From Asterias amurensis (taxonomy: Eukaryota > Echinodermata > Asteroidea > Forcipulatida > Asteriidae), in contig NC_092651.1 of NCBI RefSeq assembly GCF_032118995.1, positions 13,479,285-13,543,284 of the forward strand: a DNA stretch of 64,000 nucleotides. Reading direction: 5' to 3'. The notes under the pieces are model-generated. The model was not told where the DNA came from and ran no database searches. It saw only the letters and a program-made list of their open reading frames with translations. Each line of letters opens with the position of its first letter. Positions within the stretch are counted from its first letter, which is position 1. Positions 20,743 through 31,551 of this stretch are shown in pieces. Both the position numbers and the translations under genes were made by a program.

Positions 20743-23700
20743 TCAGTCACTCTCATGTTCCACAAGTTCAAAGCTGTCTTTGACTGCTGATGCCGTGCAG
20801 TATGCTAGGAGCATTTTCTCAGCGAGGCATACCACATGTTGGAGGTCTAGGTTGTTTGATAACCTACGACAATAAAAAAAAAAATGTAAGGAAAAAACGA
20901 GAGTAGGTTGATTGTAAACATGATTAACTCTTATGGGCATGTCAGCCTCCCACTTATCCCGGTGCTATGGAGTACCATTATTTACAGCATGACAATTTCC
21001 ATGGTGACAGTTCAAATATACGAATTGATACTTTCCCACCATGCACAGTGACCTTAATGTTCAGTATTCTCTTTGTTGAAGCCTAATCTTAGTTTTGGCT
21101 CACAGAAAAAGATATGCTGTTCAGAAAACCCATGAAAATAGCAGTTGCCAGCCAAACAAACATGTACCTACCCATTGACTACATATTGAAAAACTGTAGC
21201 AGAATCCACACACTCCATCAATGCCTTTCGGTTATCATATAAGATGGTTGTACACACAAAGAGTTCAAAGGTGAAATCTGTCCGCACTACTCCTGCATGA
21301 CTTCTTTTAACACCACCTGAACATTTAAACAAAAACAGTATGTCAGCTATTTAAAACCGCACCACTTCAAAAGATTTCTTCTACTAAACTTTAATAAAAA
21401 CATTATGAATTTTTTTTTGACAGTTCCACTTGTTTAATAATACTGATAATAATAGTGGCCTCTTATTGTATAGGACTCAAATCCGTCACTCCGTGACGCT
21501 CACGACGCTTCAACATTCAGTATTTTCCTGCAAGGTATTGTGAGGCTACGTGTTTGAAGTGTGAGACCAAATTTCTTTACAAATTGTTGTGATGCAGTAT
21601 GCAGCCAATCAAACCAGGAACAACGGAGGAAACCCCTTCTCTATTCGATAAGTGCGCTGGGTTCTTCTACAAGCATTACAAAACACACTGGACAATGGCT
21701 TTACGTCCCATTCGGAGAATGCAGCAATAATGGTTAGGCATCTTGTTTAGTGACACGGGTGTCACGACCGAGACTCGAACCCACCTTTGCTAAAACAGAA
21801 ACACAGGAGCTTGAGTCCAGTCCTCTTTATCTGCTCAGCAACTACACACAATGTACTTGTATGTGACTGTTCAATTGTTAGCTTCGAAGCGTTTGTCTAT
21901 GAATAGTTTAGATTGTGAATCCAGTCACTTACCTCCTTTTAAGAAGTCTCTTGCCCTTGCTACATCCCTTGCTCTTTCTGCAGTTTCTGATGACAATTCA
22001 AGATGTTGACTGCTGATGATTTCAAATATCATCAAGCTTTCTTCATATGGAAACTCACGCTTGAAACATAGTAACAGCCATCTGAGCAAATAGTGTGAAG
22101 AGTTTGTTTGTTTGAAATTAAGTACATTGTTTTGTGTTTGTTGTTTATTGCAATGCTTTTTCATTTTAAAACTATTTAAAACAGGACAAACATGTGGAAC
22201 ACTCTTTGTGTCCTACTGTTAAGCATTATTACCAAAGTCAACTTTTGCCATTTTACTTAAATGGCAGCATTCACGAATACACCAACCCTCAGAAATCTGA
22301 TAAACAATTCATACATGAATTGCTTCCGTTACAAAAGTTGTTGTGTGAAATATTATCCAAACCATATTACCTCATAGGGAATCCATTCTCAAAGTAGGCT
22401 ACAATATCAACAGCTTTAATAGTGCTTCTCACTAAATAAGTTTGTTTAACTTCATAACATTTGGAGTATTTACATCAACAAAACATTAACTAAATAAATA
22501 AAGACACATTCTTTACCTGTGGCAGAACATAAGATCACCAATGTCACATTGTGCTAGGTGTTCATATAGGAGTGGATCAATTTCCTGCACCATCTGTTGT
22601 AAAATTTCTAAAAGGAAAGGGAAAGTAAAAGTACAGGAAATGTATTATAACCTCAACATGGCACTGTGTTGTTGTTTTTCCTAAACTGTCAGTTGGATAA
22701 ATATGTGTAAGCCTTGACAACCAAGCGTAAAAAGTGAAGATTGTATAATAATAATAATATTCGTAGTGGCCTCTTATAATATCCCTCAAATCCATCACTC
22801 AGTAGCCCTCATGGCACTCCAACAGGTGGTACTACCCCTGGTCACTGGACCATTTATTTCATTCCTCAAACAAGCCCACCTTTCCTTTGAGTATACAGCC
22901 TGTGCTGCTAATTTGTAGCACACCAGCTATTTCAATCACATTTACCCCTTGGTGAAGAGAAGTTCACGGGTACCCATTTACCCCTGGGTGTAGAGAAGTT
23001 TCTTGGGTACCCATTTACCCCTTGGTAAAGAGAAGTTCATGGGTACCCATTTACCCCTTGGTGAAGAGAAGTTCATGGGTACCCATTTACCCCTTGGTAA
23101 AGAGAAGTTTCTTGGGTACCCATTCCCCCCTTTGGTGAAGAGAAGTGGGGGGGCAACAATTACATTACGGATCCATAGAAGCTGAAACATATTGAGTAAT
23201 TGTGGAATAGTAGCATCAAAGCAGATCAGGGTACGGTACGGGAGTGGCAGGTCCAATCATTCCCATCTTATCAAAAGTCTCCACACAAATTTCTGTAGAC
23301 TCGTATCATGTTGGCATTCTGTCCATTTTGAAGCATAATAAGATACTCCCCAAATCAAGTCTTACCAAGTTTATGAAGCATGCCATCTTCAAGGAAATCT
23401 TTATAGATGGTTTCTAGATATATCGTAAAGCACCAGTAGGACTCCACTTCACTGTCCATTACAACAAAGAATCGACTCAGAACATCGTTCATACCCTGAG
23501 CATAAGTCACCTCTGGAGAACAACAAAAACATTCAAGTTGTGTTTATAAATGTGTTTAACCCATACACTGATGTGTGTTAAACATTGCAAACTCAGTACT
23601 TTCTCTTGGTTCAGTAAAAAATTATTCCACAGACGTAATAGTCAAATTTCAGTCTTTCATTCCTTTTATTAAGTCCACACCCTCATTCTGATTTCAAGAC

Positions 23701-26700
23701 ACTTAAGTAGTCAGGTGTACAAATCTAAATAGCTGGTACAACCATGGGTTATAAGGCTGCAGTCATACACGATGTATGCCCCAGCTGTGAACTGTGAAAA
23801 TTGTACATACAAATCTTCCTTATTTATTCCAAGTGTTTAACCTTATCTGACTAAATGACATTGTACTAACACTGTCTAACACTAATAAGAAAACTTGTTG
23901 AATGTTATCTCCAAATATTGTAATACTTGACATAAATCTTGTGAATCTTATTCCATACTCACCAGGATGAAAGACGGCAAATGTGATGAGAATATCTCGT
24001 AATCTACTCAGATTAGGATTATCTGGCCCTCTGTGGAGGCAATAACAAATGTAAAATTGTTAAAAATGTAAAATTGTTAAAAATGTTAAATTTCTCTTTT
24101 ATGTGGCACAAAATGTGTTAAGGTTCACAGTATTTTGCTTAAATGCGACCTAAAATGTTACATCCAGGACTAGAAAAGGTTTCTTTCATTGAAGTTCTGT
24201 TCTAAACATCATTGAATAAACCCCATGGAAACTTACTGGATGAATTTAAATTAATTTGGGGTTGAACAAACAGAAATTTACCAGAGCTGAACTTGAACCT
24301 ATGACATCTGGACTAGCAGGCAGAGGCTATCTGCGCTAACTATACTAGCCCTATGTTGGCAGTCTCCCTATTTTGTCAATGTCTTTGTTCGAGGTGTCAG
24401 TCTGAAGCCATTCAAACTGCAACTGCCATATGAAAAAATCGTTGAACTGTAACACAATATACGACATCTTTAATCCATGATTTTATCCAGTTTGAATTGG
24501 AACTTAACAAGTATCTGGAAACTTTTGACCAAACAGGAAGTTTCTAAAACCAAGACAATAATCTATTCTTACTTGAAGTGTGGATGATCCCTGTCTGTTC
24601 TTGGTACGTCTTTATCTATGATGCGAATACTTTTCCGGAATGATTCCAAATTGTCAATATCTAAGGGCTCCCTTTCAGCATATATCTAAATGGAAAATAT
24701 AAACATTATACAACATAGTCAATTTACAGATGAAGATATGAGAATCAAAACAGTTACCACAAAAGTGATGAATTGTTTGTTTAAAAACCCACTTGCTGTA
24801 CATAAAAGTCCAGTTGGTAACAAATATCCTTACTGAAGGGAATCCACCAGGGTCGAAGCCAATGACCAAAGGACCGAGCGGCTACGACCCTGCAAGGTTT
24901 TTCAACAACCCTTTAAGACTGAGTCGCCACTTGTTATTTCCATTTATAAATACCTTTCTGTATAACAATTCTTAAACTGGGCCTTGAACTTTGCACGCTC
25001 AAGGTACCCTCATTTGAATACTCCTCACTGTGTTTATATCGCACCTTCAGACACGGCAATGTGATTTCCTCTTGACCAATCAGAACGGGAAACGGTCCCA
25101 GGTATTTATGAATTATGACTAAATCACCAAATTTGTCTGGCAGGCAACTGCATTTTCCATTTTATTTGTCAATAACCACTTAAGTGCATGTAAACAACCA
25201 ATCGTTTTTCTCCACAAACTCAGTAAAACTTATTTTTCAACAAACTCAAACTGAAATTAAGCCTACCCTCGCTTGTAGCTCCATACACTCCATCTGTAAT
25301 TTCTGATCCTCAGACGTTTTCATTGCTGAATGAAGTGGTCCATTAGAAGTACTCTTGCCTCCTTCTAGAAAAAAAACAAGAAAATGATTACTTTTTAATA
25401 ATCAATGACGTTGTCTTTCACATTATCATTACATTCATTGGCACAAGTTTGAGGTAGCTCTTTATATTCTCCATATTGATTTTTAAATATTTATTCATGT
25501 TTAGCCATTTGCAGACACTTCGAATGCAGATGCATAAAGTTACAGTATTGATCCTAATTTAGCTGCTTCAGCAAAAAATATTGCTTACAATTTTTTTGCC
25601 TAGCAGAAATTAGCAGGATACCACCAGTTACAAATTGTAAATGTAACATGGTATTTTTGCTGGTAACCTTACTCTTATAGGAACCCGGAAAGTACTTAGT
25701 ATACAGTGCTTGATACACATCGGTGTAAGATTAAAACAAATTGTATTCTTTATCCCTGATGCAAAATAGGATTCAAACTGCCTCCAGCCACTGAGCCAGC
25801 TTGGTGGTCTAGTAGGGTAACACACCTGTTCTAGCAATGCAAGTTCGTTTGTGGGTTTGAATCCCACATGAGTGATTTCCCTAAATGCATAATACGAACA
25901 TAGCAGAACCATAGTGTGAGATACATGATTCCAAGAACACCTCTTACCTGTCTGTCCGCACCTACAATCAGTTGGGTTCAGTTGTGGACAATTGCTTGGT
26001 AAGGTGTTTTTCCTGGACAAATAAGTTTCTCCTGTGCCATTTTCTAGAGCATCACTTGATGGTGTTGTCAGGGCAAGTAGGGCTTTCCATCGAGCTTTCA
26101 AAGCTTCATATCTGTAGTGGTATTCCATGGCTAGAACCTCTCTTTCTCTGGCAAAACAAACATACATACAGATGTGTTACATTAAAAATGAAGATTTGAA
26201 ACTTTGCATGGAGTATAGTAAGGTGAGGTTTGCAGTAATAACGCAATGCGAAAATCTCTTTTGAGTAGTGTTGGTTCTGAAAAGTCCAAAACAGTATGAT
26301 CTGATAGTAGTCTTCGCATTCTCCTGAAGACGACTAGAGCATACTGATCAAAATGTTGAGTTGTCAACCAAAGGTTCTTTTCAGAACTACATTTAAACTA
26401 CTTGATAGAGATTTACACTGGTGACACTGCAAACCTCACCTAAATATTGAAAGTAAAATCAAAGGTCTGATGTTTATTTTTCAGTATTGATCAAAGTGTA
26501 TGTTTATCATGCCCACCAACTAACTAGTTTGTGTATGGGGAGAACTGTACCATTGTCTTCAGACATGGATAGTATAGTACAGCAAGATTACCGTTAACAA
26601 TTTTTTTTTATAATAGCAGTTGGATTTCATGACTAGTGTTGTTTGTTTGCCTACTTGGGTGACTGTTGTCTAATTTCCACAAAGAAAAAAAGCTAAAATT

Positions 26701-27605
26701 TCTACAGAAAAGTGTCGAATGGAATTGATGATGATACCTTCTTGTTGACTGGAAAGGATAGAGTCCAAAGAGAAAGGCCCATGCATCACGTCGAACATCT
26801 TTCTCTACTCCGCCTATGGATGACATAATGGAAAATAATTTGATAAACTTACAATGATAGACTACTATACTAGTAAGAGAGAGACACACAAATACACATT
26901 TAATACAAGCTGTGAAATACATGTGAAACATCTTGGATACAATAGGCAGTTTGAAAGACACTGCTTAATATCCAGTATCAATTTTATACTGGAGTAAGGA
27001 GTAAGCACGGATAACTTTCTGTATGGTGCCACCACTTATCTCTCATTGAGGTTAGATACTTTATTAACTCATATCGAATGAAAAAGTGGTGGCGACATAC
27101 GGACATTTTTTCCGTAAGCGCACCAGTTACTGAGTCTAGCTTGTACTTGTAGTATGTAAAATGTATTGTTATTTATGTCCTTGATACCTAGTTTTAAATC
27201 ACTTATTTACAAAAACATACAAACAATGTTGAGGTAATGATAGCGGTGTTGTCTGTTGAACAATAACAAATTGTGACAAAAATGTTATTGATATTGAACA
27301 ATAACAAGTTGTCACAAAAGTTTACATTGAAACTCATTTATTTAGTTAGACATGATTAGAGTTAGACGATAATGGAGATACATACCTCTAAATACAGCCT
27401 GGCGAAAACTTTGCACATCAACCAACCTTCCATCTGTATCCATAAACCCATTAAACGTTGACCGATCAAGTTTCTGTCCTCTCTTTATATCAGAGTCCTT
27501 GCTCAAATAAATCTTCCACTGCTCTGGAGGTAAAATCTGTTCAAACGTAGAATCATAACTGCATGATCGGGTCAGTCTGTCGCTGTAGCCAGAATACTCC
27601 GCCAT
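20743..27605 (-). CDS. TBC-domain Rab GTPase-activating protein, complete, 11 exons, 475 aa
   Basis: Predicted RabGAP that speeds GTP hydrolysis on a Rab and so acts in membrane trafficking. Exons on -: 27605-27386, 26813-26738, 26147-25948, 25364-25267, 24685-24573, 24030-23963, 23512-23366, 22607-22517, 22081-21933, 21316-21172, 20863-20743. They total 476 codons, all phases consistent. ATG has context AACATGG. The TBC domain starts near residue 70 (VRRDAWAFLFGLYPF). The Arg finger is R227 in IIDKDVPRTD and the Gln finger Q264 in YAQGMND; FCHRWLLLCFKREF follows at about 335-350. Both catalytic fingers are intact. Residues about 130-200 are a low-complexity insertion between the first helices and the Arg-finger motif, and about 365-400 a second one. 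Closest in style to TBC1D15/16/17/21/25; the exact orthologue is uncertain and the Rab target unknown. Confidence 0.92.
21440..21850 (-). mobile_element. Composite SINE, family 2, with class II tRNA-like end
   Basis: Begins AATAATAGTGGCCTCTTATT and TCAAATCCGTCACTCCGTGA, continues through CGTCCCATTCGGAGAATGC and GCAATAATGGTTAGGCATC. It ends in an inverted tRNA-like module, GACCGAGACTCGAACCCACC. A partial copy of the first segment is at 22745-22815. Lies between TBC exons 9 and 10. Confidence 0.65.
22745..22815. repeat. Fragment of the SINE family 2 front part
   Basis: AATAATAATATTCGTAGTGG, CCTCTTATAATATCCCTCAA and TCCATCACTCAGTAGCCCTC align with the start of the 21440-21850 element. Confidence 0.55.
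22937..23152. repeat. 36/37-bp tandem array, six units, in a TBC intron
   Basis: Unit: CATTTACCCCTTGGTGAAGA then GAAGTTCATGGGTACC. Unit length is 36 with a TTCATGGG spacer and 37 with TTTCTTGGG. Each complete unit ends in the palindrome GGGTACCC. Open frames across the array on both strands arise from the repeat itself and are not coding. Confidence 0.85.
23556..23632 (-). repeat. SINE family 1 tail fragment
   Basis: AACCCATACACTGATGTGTG and CTCAGTACTTTCTCTTGGT match the tail of the SINE at 6754-7000. No tRNA-like head remains. Confidence 0.5.
24245..24430 (-). mobile_element. tRNA-derived SINE, family 3
   Basis: GGGGTTGAACAAACAGAAAT, an anti-B-box-like CTTGAACCTATGAC, CTGCGCTAACTATACTAGCC, then CCTATTTTGTCAATGTCTTT and GTTCGAGG. 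Same organisation as 14155-14340. Lies between TBC exons 5 and 6. Confidence 0.5.
25680..25885 (+). mobile_element. Rearranged SINE family 1 pieces
   Basis: The tail segment (AGTATACAGTGCTTGATACA, CATCGGTGTAAG) comes first, at 25695-25730. A tRNA-like head (GGTGGTCTAGTAGGGTAACA, GGGTTTGAATCCCACATGAG) follows at 25800-25875. In an intact copy the head precedes the tail, so two partial insertions or a rearrangement is implied. Lies between TBC exons 3 and 4. Confidence 0.5.
26221..26440. mobile_element. Foldback MITE, GGTGAGGTTTGCAGT family
   Basis: Starts AGGTGAGGTTTGCAGT and ends ACTGCAAACCTCACC. Inner arms GTTGGTTCTGAAAAG and CTTTTCAGAAC are also inverted. The left arm resembles the left arm of the shorter element at 51216-51360. 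Lies between TBC exons 2 and 3. Confidence 0.7.
27001..27124. mobile_element. Short foldback MITE with CACCACTT arms
   Basis: GTATGGTGCCACCACTT on the left and AAGTGGTGGCGACATACGGA on the right form imperfect inverted arms that extend to about 40 bases, with a short AT-rich centre. Lies in the first TBC intron. Confidence 0.55.
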
Positions 27606-28010
27606 GTTTGTTTACAACCACCCAGTGAAATCAGAACCAGTCACACTGTACTGTACTGTGTGACACCGTTGTTTGCTGAACCATGAAGGTAGTTGAGCGA
27701 AGCTCTTCAGGTGAACATTTGATAGGTTTTTCCGGTTGTAATCGTAACAGTCTGCCTCAGGTGTGTTCTTTGACGAACAAAGAGTATTTATTTTCGCTTT
27801 CTGTGGTAAAATCGGACACTTCTGACCCTCCTCCCACGGCGTTCTGCTGATCGTTTTCTTTTTCTGTCGATTTACGCAGCACACGAACCACCAGATGACT
27901 AAATTGACCTTTGAACCGTCTTCCTCCTTGTGTAGTCTCGCTAAACAAGCCGATGTTTTGAATTGTAATGAAGGAGATAACCTGTCTACCTACAATCATA
28001 GAATGTTACT
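27606..28010 (-). promoter_or_regulatory. Probable 5'UTR/promoter region of the TBC gene
   Basis: Region directly upstream of the TBC ATG, richer in CG dinucleotides than the introns. Two overlapping open frames on - (27612-27999) are short and unrecognised and could be upstream ORFs or chance. No TATA box seen. Confidence 0.3.
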
Positions 28011-31000
28011 ACGAACTAATTAATAGCAGTTCAGTTTTAATAATGCATAATAATTAAAAACTACAAGCATGAATCCAAATGTTATTATGTAAACCGAAAA
28101 CTGTAACACTCGCGAAGAATAGACGTCTGAGGTGTAAGGCTACGTACAGTTTGTGGCTGTTTGTTTACATGCAGCAGCAGACGACACTCTAGATGGCCGG
28201 CCGGTTCTTCACACACACACATTGACCACTGGTCACATGGAGTGAATCATCATCAGACAAACAAAAACACTCCGGGTAATGACGCTAAGTCTCTAATATT
28301 AGAACACGGATGATGTACTTGACTAGACAAACTAAAGAAGGATTATTTTTGAACAAACATCACCAACTATTGACGATTCTGCATTGTGATTTCTCATGTT
28401 ATTGTGTGTTGTAAGCGATTTTCACGCATTGAACAAAATGATGCAAGGGAACTTCTCAGGAAGCATTTTGCATCCGAAGTAAACAAAACCCCTGTAATAC
28501 ACAAAAACAGGGGAAACAAAACATAATCAGGTAAACGATTGAGTATATTGCTTGTGCTGTAAACTCTTCACCTTAATACCCTTTATCTACTCACCTTCAA
28601 AATCAGACTTTAACTTGTAGCTCTGTGCTTGAACTTGTCTTTACCAGAAAAAAAATACAACGAAACCATGATGCTGTAGGCCTATCTCTGCATACAACTA
28701 ACTACACATGATAATATATAGATGTCAACCATTCATTCCGGCCAAACTTAATTAAGTTGACGTAAAAACAGAGTATTATTGAGACATAAATCAGTGGTTC
28801 CAACCTTCACCCGAAGTAGGGACACAGACGTAAACAAAAGTTATGTGACTGAATAAAACAGAAACCTCCACTGAGCCCAATGACAGACCGTGGAACAGGA
28901 CTACACCATCCCATCTTGAGAAGCTTTTCACTTCGAAGATGGTTATGTAAAAACAAATAAGTTTTTAAATACAAATAAATGTTTATTGCCCAAAATTTGA
29001 ATCCAAGAATCGTGACCATTTATATATGGGATTAAAACAGAACAGTTCCACAAACCAACGGTAAGACTTTGTATCTCGAGTCCTTACTAATTAAAGATGT
29101 ACAAACTATACTTACATCCGTAGTGTCACAACACAGGCAAAGAAATCAATGGGAATTATTACCTTATTCATGAAAAACAAGAGCCTTGTCTGCTTTTACT
29201 GCTGGTGAAATGTGAAATGACACACTTGCAATGTCTGCTGTAAACAAGCCGCCCAAGGATCCAGAACCCACCTTGGATGTTGATGTGAAATCCCTTGGTA
29301 TGCAAGAACGAGGTCTAGTCGGTTGGCTGGACCTTGATGTCATATGAAATTGCGTTGTTGTTTTTTGGAAGAGTGCTTGGGTTTTGAGGTTTATACTGGG
29401 ACTCAATTTATAATAAGAGTGAAATAAAAAATAAAGAAATATTATTATGATTGGAGCTTTGGAACGTAAGGTGGAAGCAGACTTTCCAGATAACTTTCCA
29501 TTGTGTACGGTATTTTTGTTCTATAATAGATTAACCTGGTACGTAAGTCTGCTCTGCCACCTAAATTTCCCAAATTCCCCCATTGTATCAAAGTTTATAA
29601 AGATACACATCACAAGGTATGGCAAGGAGCCTAACCAGGCATATTTTGCCCGGTTACGTGTTCCCCCAATGCATGATGATCGTCATATTTTGTAAAATAA
29701 GCAAAAGGTATCTATTAATCTCTCATTCCCGTTGAACTGATTGTAAGTTTAGGTCTCTACATTCACCCACCAACTGACGACACGACTCGGTCATTCACAC
29801 TGACTTAGTTTCAAAGTTTGCTGAAAGTTTACCTAACGATCAAGGCATAATATTTTACGTGTAAAGACTCTGCGAGGGTCGCAGTCAGGCCTTTTCTAAG
29901 TGAATATTTTTTGCTTTAAAAATGAACTTAGATATAGGCCTACGTCGATGCATCCAAGTTGCGCGTGTTTTCGCACAATACATGAGTTTTTGGTGCGTTT
30001 TTGCACCTTTTTTTTTTCAATTCAAAATTTGTTATATATCATGCTCGTAAAGAAAAATAATCATGGAAACGATTTGTAATTCGTGCGTTTGCAACACCGC
30101 CCTCATTTGCGGTGTATGATTCTAAGAGTAAGACGTTGTGACGAGAATGGGCTGGCAGTCGGAAAGCCATGCATAGACAAGTGAAGCACAGACTGTGCTG
30201 TTAAAATGCTCTAGCGCCCTCTTTTGTGCCAACTTCTACAGGCCTATATTTTAAAACTGCTTTCGAAAGTTTTACATTTTGCTCTTTTCGAAACTGCAGC
30301 TGCGAAAAAGTATTCATATTCAACTCCTCATGTTTGATGCCCCGTACCGAAAATATGCGCGTTTTCAAATTAAGGAACCAATCAGCCCGGAGCTGAATAA
30401 GAATCCCATAGTTTCGACAATAACGTATAGAGTCTATGGTAAGGGGCTTTTGTGAAGATGGCTGAGGATGTGTGCTCGTATAGTGTTTTCCCAAAGGACT
30501 CGGTACATTGATTCAGATTTTGTAAATCAATGTATGCATCGGATTAAAATTGCTAAGAATTAAAATAAAATAAAAATGGGTATACATTAAGTGTTAGGCC
30601 TACATGAGGCAATTCGGTGCTCGGGCTTTTACGTAATGATGCTCGTTACCTGTTTCGTTGTTCACCAACCAAAATCCATCACTAATGTAGGTTCGTTTTG
30701 AACTTGTGTCCCCCTCCTGGCACCCAACTGTGCTTGATATATTGTTGTTTGTGACCTGGCCGTGTTGTCCCTACTGTCCGGTAAGCCACACCCTGTCCTT
30801 GATAACACTTGTCATCTGTGTTCTAATTATTTTTTGTAGCTTAGGGTTTTTGTTTTATTTTGTTTGATTGCAAATTACACACAAACATCTTCGCAATCAA
30901 CGAATCGCTTCAGGCAAACAAAATCGACTCCCTCCCTCATTATTAATGTCGAACCAAATTAACAGAAAATAGCTAATTAAATTTCAAATAATTCATTATT

Positions 31001-31083
31001 ATCCAAGTTTCGTACTGTGAGGGAAACAAAAAAACCTTGGATTGTTCCCGCTCTTTTGAACAGCCGCTTTTGATGACATAAGG
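28011..31083. other. Intergenic sequence, no gene recognised
   Basis: Unique-looking sequence with a GGCCGGCCGG island near 28194 and AGCGCCCTCTTTT near 30217. The open frames at 29164-29406 (-) and 30201-30494 (-) are under 100 codons and unrecognised. I see no splice-supported coding exon. Confidence 0.5.
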
Positions 31084-31551
31084 ATGAAGTTCGATTACGG
31101 CACGGGGGTCTTGAGGGGGGAATCGACACGGGGCAAAGCCGCAGCCATGCCCCGGGGGAATATTACGTCTCAGACTCCCGCCAGTACGAGGACGGCATCA
31201 TATGACATCGAGGATGTTGTAATTATTTTGGCACGGTTGCAGTCGACCGTACCTGCCCGGCGGCTGCATAATCATGTCATTACCGTATTATATTCATATC
31301 CAAGCCTCACTGTACCCATGACATTTCACGAACATCTCAAAATATCTAATACAAGTAAAGCCAGTTTTAGAGAAAAACTAAATCAGTTGATAAAGGGCAT
31401 CAACTTGCTCCAAATTGTCTCTGAACGCTCATATGATCAAGACAGTTTCATTGGTACATTGTACGAAAACATAATAATTAGGTATTCGAACACAAATTTC
31501 TATTCCAGGAAAACTCTTTATTATCTGAAGGTTTCTCCATCAGTTTGTTAA
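31084..31551 (+). CDS. Unrecognised 155-codon open frame, doubtful
   Basis: Long for chance in this AT-rich window. The first 200 bases are GC-rich (GGGGGGAATCGACACGGGGC) and the last 200 AT-rich, an abrupt composition change that argues against a single coding exon. No signal peptide, motif or family recognised and no clear splice sites. It may be an unspliced exon, a decayed element or chance. Confidence 0.12.
   Translation: MKFDYGTGVLRGESTRGKAAAMPRGNITSQTPASTRTASYDIEDVVIILARLQSTVPARRLHNHVITVLYSYPSLTVPMTFHEHLKISNTSKASFREKLNQLIKGINLLQIVSERSYDQDSFIGTLYENIIIRYSNTNFYSRKTLYYLKVSPSVC

Noticed and set aside
22978..23256. Repetitive protein (GKWVPMNFS-type repeats) on minus
   Set aside because: A by-product of the 36/37-bp tandem array in an intron. 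The frame is open on both strands only because of the repeat.
27612..27999. Separate small gene upstream of the TBC gene
   Set aside because: Two overlapping frames of 80-90 codons in the presumed 5'UTR, with no motif and no splice signals. Could be upstream ORFs at most.
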